DNA of 64,000 nucleotides from Callorhinus ursinus (lineage: Eukaryota; Chordata; Mammalia; Carnivora; Otariidae). The position numbers were made by a program, and so were the translations under genes. Positions 20,335-31,194 of this stretch are shown in pieces; within the stretch, counting starts at the first letter, position 1; each line of letters opens with the position of its first letter. Below the pieces are notes generated by a model, which saw only the letters and a program-made list of their open reading frames with translations, had not been told where the DNA came from and ran no database searches. Location of the stretch: contig NW_020312935.1 in NCBI RefSeq assembly GCF_003265705.1, positions 4,638,386-4,702,385 of the forward strand. Reading direction: 5' to 3'.

Positions 20335-20560
20335 TAATTGTGATTGCTTGCAATGCGCCGGGCACTGTTTTAATTGCTTTGCAGATATTATCTCGTTGAA
20401 TCCTCTCATCGACCCTCTAAGAGAGTTTATTATTCCTGTTTTACAAATGAGGAAACCGAGACACAAAGTAGTTAAGTAGTTAGGCAACTTGTCCAAGCAG
20501 CAGACCTGGGCTGTGCATCCTGGTGGTCTGGCCAGAAATCCTATGGCTCACTGGTATCAC
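20335..20560 (-). mobile_element. MIR, antisense
   Basis: 'gccgggcactgttttaattg', 'attatctcgttgaatcctct', 'tttacaaatgaggaaaccga' and 'gttaggcaacttgtccaagc' are antisense MIR in order. Confidence 0.9.
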
Positions 20561-21095
20561 AGCTGCGCCTCTCTGGAGAGAGCTACACACTAGACTATAA
20601 AAGATCGGTCACAAATGCCTGTACGCTGGCGGTGCTCAAAGGTGTGACCACTAATGGCGTGGCATTCCACCTGTGAGCATGGGTGGGGGACTGGGTGACA
20701 GGTCCCCCAGATTCCTACCACGCTTGCTGCCTGTTATGGGGAAGCCGGCTTTGATCTGCCTCTGAGCCACTGGGCACAGTGCTATCTGTTCATCTAGCCC
20801 TCTGCAGCCAGCGTGGCCCAGACTCCTTCTGCTGCATTTTGGTTTCTCCCCAAGCCTGCATTCGGTGACCCGAGCCCTGCATCAGGAATCAGAAAAATCA
20901 TATTTTTATTTTTGTTGTTGTTGTTGTGTGTTCCTGGTCCTGGTTCTGTCTCTAACAGAATACAAATAGCAGTACATTCAGTGGTTTGTCTGGATTTTAG
21001 GGGAATTCAATTCATTCTGACAAATGTGTCGTGCATTTCTTCTCTGAGCCTAGCTATGAGGACAGGGTTATGGCAATAAATGAGAAGGAGACTCT
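20561..21095. other. No feature recognised
   Basis: Unique-looking sequence. A short GTT repeat at 20912-20926 and a weak L2-like motif near 21005-21090 ('caattcattctgacaaatg'). Confidence 0.4.
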
Positions 21096-21100
21096 GCCCT

Positions 21101-21146
21101 AAAAAAAAAAAAAAAAAAAAAATTAGGCTACTTAAAAAAAAAAAAT
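21101..21146 (+). repeat. Two A-runs
   Basis: A-runs of about 21 and 12 separated by 'ttaggctactt'. The first could be the tail of an unrecognised retroposed sequence. I see no SINE body upstream. Confidence 0.85.
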
Positions 21147-21190
21147 CCTTATCTCTAAACTGCTCCATTCCAGATCAGGCAAGTTTTCTT

Positions 21191-21325
21191 TTCTGTTCTT
21201 TTCTTTAAAATAGGCTCCACACCAAGCATGGAGCCCAATGTGGGGCTTGAACTCACAACCCTGAGATCAAGGCCTGAGCAGAGACTAAGAGTTGGATGCT
21301 TAACTGATTGAGCCACCAGGTGCCC
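21191..21325 (-). mobile_element. Can-SINE, short/intermediate form, minus strand
   Basis: 'aagcatggagcccaatgtgg' and 'cttgaactcacaaccctgag' end in gagccaccaggtgccc. TSD: tcaggcaagttttctt (21175-21190) and tcaggcaaaagttttctt (21326-21343), a two-base length difference. Confidence 0.93.
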
Positions 21326-21415
21326 TCAGGCAAAAGTTTTCTTGATGGTCTGGGTCCCTTCAGTTTCTGACTTTTCCAATTCTTCCTATGGATCTCAGCC
21401 AGTCTAACTGCTTTA

Positions 21416-21609
21416 TTTTTTAATTTCTGTTTAAGATTTTATTTATCTATTTGAGAGAAAGTGAGAGATCACGAGTGGGGGGGGAGGGGCAAGAGAGAAG
21501 CAGACTCCCCACTGAGCAGGGAGCCGAGGCGAGACCTGACACCAGGTGCCTGGGATCATGACCTGAGCTGAAGGCAGACGCTTAACCTACTGACCCACGC
21601 AGGCGCCCC
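21416..21609 (-). mobile_element. Can-SINE, long form, minus strand
   Basis: Ends gacccacgcaggcgcccc. The 15-bp TSD agtctaactgcttta is perfect at 21401-21415 and 21610-21624. Confidence 0.97.
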
Positions 21610-21624
21610 AGTCTAACTGCTTTA

Positions 21625-22480
21625 AAACTGCTTTCCTCCCTAACTGGGAAGTCTTTTCCATCCCCCACCCCCCCCAACCACCAAGGACTAGTCAGACCTT
21701 TAAATCAGGCTCTGCTTATGTCTCATAGCCTTCTCCCTTTACCACCTCCACCAGCTAATTGATTTACTCCCTACATGGCTAACTAGCAAGAACTAGGCTT
21801 GTCTGTCACTGCCCTCCCAACTGTACCCCTACTTTGACATTGTCCCTTATCTGCAGTTCCTGGTAGTCTTAGGCTGCCATGTTTTAATCACATGATTTGC
21901 CTTCTGACCACAGCTGATTGGCTCTGAGTGATCACCTGACCCAGGAGTACCCATCCATAGACTGAACTGAGCCAATCAGCTTCTGTTTCCTCCAAAGTTT
22001 GACCTAATGGGCTCAAAGAGGAGATGAAGATGGCTGGCCCTGGAGCAGGAGGGTCTTGTGGTATGAGGGTGTCAAGTTTGTACCATGTAAAATTCTAGTA
22101 AGAGAGGGAAGCATGGGAATGGAGCATACATAAAGGGGCAGAGGTGAGAGACCATCCATGAGGCAATGCCGAGGGAGACAGGAAGGGAGGAGAACCAGCA
22201 CCGTCTACCAGCTTGAGCCCCTTCCTGTCCTCTTTGAAGTCCACTTTCCAGCCTTGGATATCTAATATACCTTTTAACAGAGTCTCAGTTGAATTGAGCA
22301 AGATTGACATGGCCTGGATTTCTTGCAAACAAACTGTGACTAGACTGTCCAAATATTTCATCCATTCCATGACTATCACAGTTAAAATAATAAAGTGCAG
22401 ACATTCCACCTATCCCAACAGAGGGAATACCTTTTCATTCATCTTTACACCCCCGCCCCTTTCACTTACCTAGCACATGG
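21625..22480. other. Mostly unrecognised; inverted CCAAT-type repeat
   Basis: Contains the perfect 12-bp inverted repeat gctgattggctc (21913-21924) / gagccaatcagc (21969-21980), which places CCAAT-type boxes face to face. The remainder shows no repeat or coding signal I can name. Confidence 0.45.
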
Positions 22481-22499
22481 GCCACGCTCAGTAAGAGCT

Positions 22500-23110
22500 T
22501 GATGAAGGAATGAAGGAACAGTCATCTCCAAATTTCTCTGCCTGGTTTTCCAGCCTCCCCCATCTGGCCCCATATCTAACCTAATTTCCCGCTACTCCTC
22601 ACTACACACCCTTCACTGTGGTTAAACCAGTCTCACCAAGACATCCGACCATTTCTCTGGGCCTTTCCTTATGCTGGAATGCCCTCCTCCCTCTTCACCT
22701 ATTTATCCTTAATATCATCCCCCTCCTTCTGCATTCATTCCTCAAATACTTACTGAATGCCCACTCTGTGTCAGGCAGTATGCTAAGTGCCAGGCTACAG
22801 CAGAGAACAAAACCCATAAGCTTTCTGTCGCCATGTTGCTTACTGTCTTATGAACTTTATCCAAGAGCCCCCAACTCCCGCTCATCTCCCTCCTCTCTTA
22901 CGTCTTGTAACGTTAATTCTTACTACCTCACACTGCCGTTTGTTAACAGTTTCTCTTGAATTTGTTTTGCCCACCAGGCCTCCTGCTGCAAGCTGGATTT
23001 TATGTGTCTTGAGGGCTGGAGCTGGAATTTTGTACTCTTTCTATTTATATTTAGGTGGCTCCGCACTGGGGACACAGTGGGCACCTAAAAAATAATTCTT
23101 CACTGCCTGC
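22500..23110 (+). mobile_element. L2 3' part, sense, with an inserted antisense L2-like piece
   Basis: 'tctctgggcctttccttatg', 'ctggaatgccctcctccctc' and later 'tatgtgtcttgagggctgga' and 'gggacacagtgggcaccta' follow sense L2 order. The part at 22725-22830 ('tactgaatgcccactctgtg', 'aagtgccaggctacagcaga') is antisense-type and splits it. All frames are broken. Confidence 0.65.
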
Positions 23111-24079
23111 CTGCTTGATTGAAAGTGTCTCCTGCCCTCTTGGCCTGGAAAAAGGAAGGACAGAGAGGTATTTGTCTCTCTTTGCAATCCCGGGAATAAA
23201 CATTAGCCTGGGTTTCAGCTGATCCCAATAACCCTGGCCATAAAGCATCGTCTAAATCCAGGGTAGAGATGAACAAATAGAGGTTTTACTTGTTCTGTTT
23301 AATCCCGGGTACTCTGGGGGAGGGCTTCACAGACCTCCGTGCCACAAACCTATGCTAACAAACAAGAAGCTACTTCTTTGGCCTTGTGTACAGCGTCCTC
23401 TTACCTACAAGTCAACTCCCTTGTCTCCAGCCCTTCTGAAAGACACCTTTCAGCTCTGCTTCTTTACTGGGTGGGAGGGAAAAAAAGAGGGGCACTAGAT
23501 TTCATTCTCTCCCCAGACATAAGCAAAGGTGGTTCATCCCACATCGAGCCCAGCAAGCTCTCACCACAGAATTTCTCTGCATAAAGTGCCTTTTTGAAAC
23601 ACAAAGTTACTCTTTCAACTCAGGAAGGGAAAAAATAATCCACCGACCAACCCCAAAACCTGCACTTGGCCAAAATCCTGAGTTCGATGACAGGATCGGA
23701 GTGAATCACTTCTCTCTGCTCTGATTGCATCAGCGACAGGCAGCCAGGAGCTGTTTGGTCCCCCAGCAGAGGCCTTATGCTGCATTTGTGCCTAATTCTG
23801 ATTCCCTTTCTGCTTGTGAGCAGCGCCATCTTAACTAACGCAGGACAGGAATTAGGTTCATCCCATCTGGTTGAGTCCAGGGACTGATAGTTCTGACAGA
23901 GAATCTGTTACAACATGAGGGGCTGTTCCTTTTGTGCCTTAAGCTCAAGCCCAGTTTGTTCCATCTCTATGTCGTCTGTTTGAGACATTCTACAATAGCC
24001 TTGACATGAAGTCTTAGCTCATAGGTATTCTAAGCTTTACACGATAAGTAGCACTTTTTGAACAAAGTCTCCCTAAGTA
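23111..24079. other. Unique-looking sequence, no feature recognised
   Basis: Nearly 1 kb without a recognised repeat. Frames of 65-81 codons on both strands carry no domain. Confidence 0.5.
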
Positions 24080-24335
24080 CCCTGCCCTTGCAAAACATTA
24101 TTTATGTTTTTAGATTCTAAAACAACCCAAGCAACCCTATGAGGTAGGTGCAATGGTAATCTCTTATAAATATAGAAACTGAGACCCAGAGAAGAATCTC
24201 TGTATTACAGACATAGAAACCAGGACACAGAGAAGTAGACTAGCTTGTCTATAGCTAGTAAGTGACTGAGCCAGCTTGGACCCAAGCCAGCTGACTCCAA
24301 AACCAGTGCTCTTCAGCACTATGCCACTAGTTCTC
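24080..24335 (-). mobile_element. MIR, antisense, with internal tandem duplication
   Basis: 'accctatgaggtaggtgcaa', 'gaaactgagacccagagaag' and 'cagtgctcttcagcactatg' are antisense MIR. The gaaactgag…agagaag block occurs twice (24158-24194 and 24195-24235), once in the consensus, so part of the MIR has been duplicated in place. Confidence 0.88.
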
Positions 24336-24479
24336 GCTTTGTCCTCCTCTCTGAGGACTCTCCATTCTCCAAAGACGGAAGAAAATTCCATCCCCTTCCA
24401 GATACCTGCAACCCTCTCCAGCCTTCCCTAGCCTGACTTACTTCCTCTTACCTGTTAGCACCTCTCAGGCCACTCTGAA
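24336..24479. other. No feature recognised
   Basis: Short unique-looking CT-rich stretch between the MIR and the next repeat. Confidence 0.4.
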
Positions 24480-24632
24480 ATAATCATTCATTCATGCAGC
24501 AAATATTAAACACCTATATAGGCCAGGCCTGTTCTAGAAGACTCAGCAGCAAACAAAACAGATAAAAAAATCCCTACCTTCATGGACTCTACATTCTAGT
24601 GGAGGGAGGGAGGACAGATACTAAAGAATATA

Positions 24633-24722
24633 GTGGTCACCTGCCTGGCTCAGTTGCTAGAGCAGGCGACTCTTGATCTTGGGGTCATGTGTTTGAGCCC
24701 CACATTGGGAGCTTACTTTAAA
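24633..24722 (+). mobile_element. Can-SINE, short form
   Basis: 'tcacctgcctggctcagttg', 'tcttggggtcatgtgtttga' and 'gccccacattgggagctta'. Flanked by an imperfect aaagaatata / aagaagaatata duplication. Confidence 0.88.
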
Positions 24723-25703
24723 GAAGAATATAAATACATGAAACTGTATGTATAGTAGGTGACAGTAAGTGCTAAAGAGAGAAATAAGGCAGAGAAAGGA
24801 GATTGAGGATATCTGAGAAAGTGTACAGTTTTAGGCAGGGTGGTAAGGGCAGGCCTCCCTGAGAAAGTAGTACCAGATTTAAGATCTATAGATGAGAGTG
24901 AGCCACGTGGGGGAAGGGCATTTGAAATGGAAAAGCACAGAGGCAGGAGTGTGCTTGGTATGTTCAAGGAATGGCAAGGAGGCCAGTGTGGCTAGAGAGA
25001 ACAGGTGAGGGAAGAGCAGCTGCACATGAGGTGAGAGAGGGAAGGAGAAGACGCTGGGCTCCAGAGCCCTGCAGGTCATGGTCAAGCGGTTGGCGCTCAT
25101 TCGGAGTGAAATGGGAAGCCACCAGAGGGTTCTGAGCAGACTTGCATTTTAACGGTGTCCCTCTGGTGGTTGTGTTGAGAGCAGGCTGACGGGGGACAAG
25201 GTTGGGAGGCTATTAATAATCCAAGTGAGAAATGATGGAGGCTTGGACGGAGGGCAGTGGTGTCAGCAGTCAGATTCTGGATGTATTTTGAAGTTACGTC
25301 AGTAGGACTTCCTGACCCGTTGAAGATGGGAAGTGAGAGAAAGAGAGGAGTCAGGAGTGACACCCAAGTTTTTGGCCTGAGCATCTGGAAGATGGAAGAT
25401 TTATTGAGATAAGGGTGGAGAGACAGGTTTGAAGGAGGGATATCAGGAGCTCAGTATTGGATATGATAAGTTTGAAATGCCTAATTCAAGATCTAAGTGA
25501 GTAGGTGGTTCAATAAACATTTGTAGAGTTCAGGGGAGAGCTCTGGCTGGAAACACAAACATGGAAGTCATTGGGGTGTGGATGGTATTTTTTAAGCCAC
25601 AGTATTGAATGAAATCATCCAGAGAGTCAAAGTAGCTAAGGAGGTGAGGTCTAAGGACCATGCCCTGGGGCACTCTAACATTTAAAGGTCAAAAAGATGA
25701 GGA

Positions 25704-26090
25704 GGGGGGAGCCTGGGTGGCTCAGTTGGTTGAGCTTCCAACTCTTGATTTTAGCTCAGGTCAGGATCTCAGCGTCCTGGGATGGAACCCCTGGTCGGGC
25801 TCCCTGCTCAGCGGGGAGTCTGCTTCTCCCCCTCTCCCCCTCTCCCTGCTTGCTCTGGCTCTCTCTCAAAAATAATTTTTTAAAAGATTTTATTTATTCA
25901 TTCGAGACAAAGAGATACAGAGAGAGAGAAAGCAAGAGCTGGGAGAGAGGCAGAGGGAGAGGGAGAAGCAGACTCCCCGCCCAGCCAGGAGCCCGATGTG
26001 GGGCTCGATCCCAGGACCGCAGGATCATGACCTGAGCCAAAGGCAGACGCTCAACCATCTGAGCCACCCAGGTGCCCCAGTAAATAATTC

Positions 26091-26125
<35 letters not shown>
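25704..26125 (+). mobile_element. Can-SINE (+) whose A-tail is split by a minus-strand Can-SINE
   Basis: gggggagcctgggtggctca head and CT-rich tract to 25868. The tail is then interrupted by a minus-strand copy (25877-26078) and resumes as an A-run of about 32 at 26093-26125. The two bodies are inverted repeats of each other with almost no spacer. Confidence 0.93.
25877..26078 (-). mobile_element. Can-SINE, minus strand, nested in another Can-SINE tail
   Basis: agattttatttattcattcg, AG-rich tract, 'atgtggggctcgatcccagg', end gccacccaggtgcccc. The flanks aaataattt and aaataattc are a probable TSD within the host tail. Confidence 0.95.
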
Positions 26126-26127
<2 letters not shown>

Positions 26128-26310
26128 AAGAACCAACTGGAGACTAAGAAGGGACAGACAGGGAGGTAAGAAGCAACCCAGAAGTGGTTCAAGGAAGAGG
26201 GAGAGATCAGCTGTGTCAGATGCTTCTGATTGGTCAAGTAACAAGAGGACTGAAAATTGACCCATCAGATAAAAAGAAGAAATGTTTAATTAAATAGTTC
26301 TCTTGTTTTG

Positions 26311-26496
26311 GGTGCCTGGGTGGCTCAGTCGGTTAAGCGACTGCCTTCGGCTCAGGTCATGATCCTGGAGTCCCGGGATCGAGTCCCGCATCGGACTCCC
26401 TGCTCGGCGGGGAGTCTGCTTCTCCCCTCTGACCCTCTTCCCTCTCGTGCTCTCTATCTCTCATTCTCTCAAATAAACAAATAAAATCTTTAAAAA
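26311..26496 (+). mobile_element. Can-SINE, young subfamily copy 2
   Basis: Perfect 19-bp TSD aaatagttctcttgttttg at 26292-26310 and 26497-26515. Shares gcgactgcc, gatcctggagtcccgggatc and the gaccctcttccctctcgtgc tail region with the copies at 3349 and 48303. Confidence 0.98.
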
Positions 26497-26515
26497 AAAT
26501 AGTTCTCTTGTTTTG

Positions 26516-26828
26516 TTTAGATGTGTATTTATCTAGACTTCTCAATCAATGGCAAGGTTGGAAAGAACAGGGATTGGTTCCCATTATTATTCTGTGCCCT
26601 GCTCCCCTCCCCCCACCACGCCTCTCCTTCCCCTCCTCTAGTCGACCACCCCCACCCCTACACCCAACTTTGCTGGAGTCTGGGGGTTGACTCACCAGCC
26701 AAGGGAACATTGGTCCTGAGTTTAAGCGCCAGAACAATCTTTAAGGCAACTCACTGTTTCCCAGATTTGGCGAAGGGAATAAGTTGCCACTACCACTTTA
26801 AGGGGGGGGGGTGGTGAAAATAAAAAGG
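26516..26828. other. Unrecognised; C-rich then G-run sequence
   Basis: A C-rich stretch at 26595-26670, and G-runs of 10 (26802-26811) and 9 (26827-26835, entering the next SINE head). No gene or repeat family named. Confidence 0.5.
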
Positions 26829-27016
26829 GGGGGGGCACCTGAGTGGCTCAGTCGATTCAGGTCATGATCCTGGAGTCCCCAGATGGAGCCCCACAGCAGG
26901 TTCCCTGCTCAGCGGGGAGTCTGCTAGCCCTCTCTGTTTGCCCCTCCCCACCCTGGCTTGTGCTCTCTCTCACTCTCGCTCGCTCTCTCTCAAATAAATA
27001 AAATCTTTACAAAAAA
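26829..27016 (+). mobile_element. Can-SINE, long form
   Basis: ggggggcacctgagtggctc head, missing the gttaagcgtctgccttcgg segment, otherwise complete to AAATAAATAAAATC. Flanks aaaataaaaa on both sides may be the TSD. Confidence 0.93.
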
Positions 27017-27404
27017 ATAAAAATAAAGAGAAGAGGATGGAAGGGATAAACTGAGGGTGGCAGAAGGGGAAGCTGCAGATGCCAATGTAGAGGGAAAACA
27101 AATTTTGCTTTTAAAAAATGCCTCCAGCAATTGTTGCCAGGAAGCAAAGGAATTTATCTTGGGGCTGCAGAGCTCCTTGATTCAGATAAAGTCAGTCATT
27201 AATGAGCCTTTTCCAGTTGGCTCCATCCTGGAGCCTAGACTAGGGAAGGGGTTGAGAACAAAATTCCTCTGCACTGAGTTTTTCCCTGGCAGGTGAGGAA
27301 GACAGGCATGTCAGAGCCTGGGAAATGGGAGAAAAGAGATGGGAGAAAGATGGCCAGCACAGAATTCCCAGAGGCGGGGCTTGGCTGAACCTGTTTTAAG
27401 AGCG
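27017..27404. other. No feature recognised
   Basis: Unique-looking purine-rich sequence. The 79-codon plus frame at 27057 matches nothing I know. Confidence 0.45.
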
Positions 27405-29575
27405 GTGAGGTCTAACACCAACTTCTTTGAACCTTCTGTTGAAGTAATAACAGATATGGAGGGCAATGTGCACCACTGGATGAATTTTCACCCATATAAC
27501 CCACACTCAAGTCAGGCACCCCTGGAGCCCCTGTCATGTTCTCTTCCGGTCATGACTCCACCCAAGGGCAATTGCTATCCTGACTTTGAACAGCATGAAC
27601 TAGTTTTGCCTGTTTTTGTACATTATACAAATGAGTTGTGCCTTTTGGCATCTGACTTCTTTCGTTTCACATTGTTTTTGTGAGGGTCATCCACACCGTT
27701 GCATAGGGTCGTCCATCTTACAGCCTCATGGCTACAGACTATTCCATTATATGATGATAATGCTATTGATTTATCCCTTCTACTAGTGATGGGCATAGAA
27801 ATTGTTTCCATTTGGGGGCCATTACAAATAGTGCTGCTACAGATGTATTTGGACCTGTCTAGAATTCACTTTTATCCCCCAAAAGTTTAGTTGGAAATGT
27901 TTCAAACATAGAAAATTTAAATAATTGTATAGTGAACATCCTATATAGGAACCACTTATATTCTAAATTAATATGGTACTAAAAAATGTAATATTGTACT
28001 ATATTTGCGTTATCACTTATCCATCCCTTCACCCATCGACAAAGCCATCTTCCCCCCACTTTGATGTATTTCAGTGTAAGGTGCACTTTCATCACATTTC
28101 ACCCCAAACATTTCAGTATATCCATCACTGAAAAAATTTACTATTTATTCTTTGAAGGAAAATTTATACAAAGTGAAATGCATTCATGTCAACAGCATTA
28201 TTCAATGAGTTTCTGAAATGCATATATCTGTATAACCCAAACCCCTATCAAAATATAAAGTATTATCATCCAGAAAGTTCCCTTTTTCCCCTTCAGCCAA
28301 TCCCCCCCCGCCACAGTGTTCTCATTTTTTTTCACCATCGATGAGTTCTGCTTGCTTTAGAACTTCATGTAAATGTAATCATACAGTATGTATGTATCAT
28401 ACAGTACACTTTTGTCTGAGGCTTCTTTCACTAGGCATAATATTTTTGAAATTCATTCATGGTGTTGCATGAATAAGTAGTTTGTTTCCATTCATTGTGT
28501 GAATATACCACAATTTGTTTATATATCCTCCTGTTGACTGACATCTGGGATGTTTCCAGTTTTGGGCTTTATAAAGAAAAATATTACTACCATTCTCATA
28601 CTAGTCTTTTTGTAGACACATGCTTTCATTTCTCTTGGGTAAATATCTAAAACCAAAATTGCTGGGTCATAGGGGTATGTTTAGTTTCATACGAAACTCC
28701 TAGACCCTTATTTCAAAGTGATTATGTGATTTTACACTCCCAATAGCAAAATAGGAAAGTTAATATTGTTCACTGCCCTTGCTCACATTTGCTGTTGTCA
28801 GTCTTTTTAATTGAGGCTATTCTGGTGGGGATGTAGCAGTACCTCATTTTATTTTGCATTTTTCTGATAATTAGTGATATTGAGCCTGTTTTCAAGTGCT
28901 CCTTGGCCATTCATCTATCTTCCTTTGTGAAGCGTCTATTCAAATTTTAGCCATTTCTTACAGGGTTGTTTGTCTTTTTTGCTCTTTAATTATAGGAGTT
29001 CTAAGTTCTAAATGTCAATCCTTGGTCAAATAACTGCTTTCTTTACAAAATAATGTCTCACAGTCTATGGCCTGCCTATTCATTTTCTTGAATGTCTTAA
29101 AAAAAAATCTTTGCTTATCATTAAGTCATGAAGATGTTGTCCTAGGTTTTCTTATAGAAGTTTTATAATGTTAGTTTCTACATTTAGCTGTATGATCCAT
29201 CTCATATTAATTTTTGTATATAATACAAGATAATGATTGAAGTTTTTTTTCTTCTTATGGATATCCAGCATCATTTGTTGCAAAGACTTTCCCCATTAGA
29301 TTGCTTCGGTACTTCTATCAAAAATTAAATGACCATTTAAGTGTATTTCTGAACTCTACTATGTTCCATTAACCTACTGGTCAATCCTTATGATAGAATC
29401 CCACTGTCTTGATTCCTATAGCTTTACAGTAGATTTTGAAGTAGTATGAGTCCTAAATATTGTTTTGTTTTTCTTTCAGTATTGCTTTGGATAGATATTC
29501 TAGGTCCTCCACATAAATTTTAGAATCAATTTGTCATTTTTTTTTCAATTTGTCATTTAAAAAAGAAGTCAGCTA

Positions 29576-29758
29576 GGGGTGCCTATGTGGGTCAGGCAGT
29601 TAAGCTTCCGACTCTTGGTTTTGGCTCAGGTCACGATCTCAGGGTTGTGGGATCGAGCCCCGTCTCGTTGGGCTCCCTGTTCAGCAAGGAGTCTGCTTCC
29701 TCTCTCCCTCTGCCCCTCCCCCTGCCCATGCTTTCTCTCTCAAATACATCTTAAAAAA
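29576..29758 (+). mobile_element. Can-SINE, long form, in LINE-1
   Basis: ggggtgcctatgtgggtcag head, 'gatcgagccccgtctcgttg', CT tract, A-tail. Flanks aaaagaagtcagctagg and agaagaagttggctagg indicate a TSD with small changes. Confidence 0.93.
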
Positions 29759-30133
29759 AAAAAAGAAGAAGTTGGCTAGGATTATGGAGACTTTCTTGAA
29801 TCTACACATCAGTATGGGTGGAATTGACAAACTAATAATACTGAGTCTTCCAAGCTCTGACACAGCATATATCTACATTTATTAGGTCTTCTTGAATTTC
29901 TCTCAGCAATGATTGGCAGTTTTCAGTGTACAGAACTTGTCTTTTGTTAAACTCATCCCTGAGCATTTTGGGTTTTGATACTATTGTTAAGTGGAATTAT
30001 TTTTTTTAATTTCATTTTTCCAATTGTTTGCTGCTGGTATACAAAATTACAATTGATTTTTAAAATAATAACCCTGCACCTTGTGAAGTTGCTAACTCCA
30101 TTTATTAGCTCTGTTGTAGATCTCTTAGTATTG

Positions 30134-30449
30134 TTTTTTAAGATTTTATTTTTTTTTTTTAGGGGCACCTGGGTGGCTCAGTCGTTAAGCGTCTGCCTTC
30201 AGCTCAGGCCATGATCCCAGGGTCCTGGGATCGAGCCCCGCATCGGGCTCCCCGCTCCACGGGAAGCCTGCTTCTCCCTCTCCCACTCCCCCTGCTTGTG
30301 TTCCCTCTCTCGCTGTGTCTCTGTCAAATAAATAAATAAAATCTTAAAAAAAAAAAATTTAAGTAATCACTACACCCAAAGTGGGGCTCAAACTTAAACC
30401 CTAAGATCAAGAGTCACATAGTTTACTGACTGAGCCAACCAGGTGCCCC
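30134..30449 (-). mobile_element. Can-SINE, short form, minus strand, split by a plus-strand SINE
   Basis: Left part tttttaagattttatttttt at 30134-30161; right part 'aagtaatcactacacccaaa' to gagccaaccaggtgcccc at 30358-30449. Between them lies a complete plus-strand copy. Confidence 0.92.
30162..30357 (+). mobile_element. Can-SINE, long form, nested in the T-tract of a minus-strand SINE
   Basis: ggggcacctgggtggctcag head to AAATAAATAAATAAAATCTT and poly-A. The head sits directly against the host's T-run, and the tail ends against 'tttaagtaatc'. Confidence 0.95.
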
Positions 30450-30986
30450 TTTTTAGGATTTCTACATAAACAATTATGTCATCCTCAAATACAAGTTCTA
30501 CTTCCTACTTTCCAATTTTTATGTCTCTTGTGTTATTGCACTAAAATCTCCAATACAATGTTGAATACAAAAGGTGAGAGTGTATTTGCCTTGCTCATAA
30601 GCTTAGGGGGAAAACAATCATTATTTCACCATTAAAGATGACGTCAGCTCTAGATTTTTCATAGATACCCTTTTTCACATTGAGGAAGTTCTTTTCTATT
30701 CCTAATTTGCTGAGAGCTTTTGTCATGAACAGGTGTCAAAAATGTCTTTTATTCCACCTGAGATTATCTTTTTTTTTCCTTTTTTCTGTTAATATGGTGC
30801 ACTACCTTGATTTTCCAATGTTCAACCAGCTTTGCATTCCTGAGATAAATCCCACAGATTATGACGTATTATCCTTTTTATATATGGCCGATTTTATTTG
30901 TTAACATTTTGTTAGGAATTTTTGCATCTATGTTCATAAGAGATTGATTTTTAACTTCCTTCCTTCCTCCCTCTCTCCCCCTCCCC

Positions 30987-31194
30987 TTTTTTTTTTTTTT
31001 TTTTACGATTATTTACTTATTTATTTGACAGAGAAAGACACTGCGAGAGAAGGAACACAAGCAGGGGGAGTGGGAGAGGGAAAAGCAGGCCTCCCATGGA
31101 GCAGGGAGCCCGATGTGGGGCTCGATCCCAGGACCCCGGGATCATGGCCTGAGCCAAAGGCAGACGCTCAATGACTGAGCCACCCAGGAGCCCC
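30987..31194 (-). mobile_element. Can-SINE, long form, minus strand, in LINE-1
   Basis: T-run of 18, then acgattatttacttatttat, AG-rich tract, and gccacccaggagcccc end. The LINE-1 resumes immediately after. No clear TSD. Confidence 0.95.

Larger units (their letters stand above)
24480..26280 (+). mobile_element. Long ancient dispersed repeat, split by Can-SINEs
   Basis: Runs from 'catgcagcaaatattaaaca' and 'ccttcatggactctacattc' through 'gcatttgaaatggaaaagca' and 'gaaatgggaagccaccagag' to 'atgccctggggcactctaac' and 'tgcttctgattggtcaagta'. I recognise this order from many mammalian genomes but do not trust a family name (L2-linked or DNA-transposon-derived). Minus-strand open frames at 24713-25384 are a by-product. 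Split at 24633-24722 and 25704-26125. Confidence 0.6.

Noticed and set aside
21101..21146. A-runs as evidence of a processed pseudogene
   Set aside because: No recognisable gene sequence upstream and no flanking direct repeat found.
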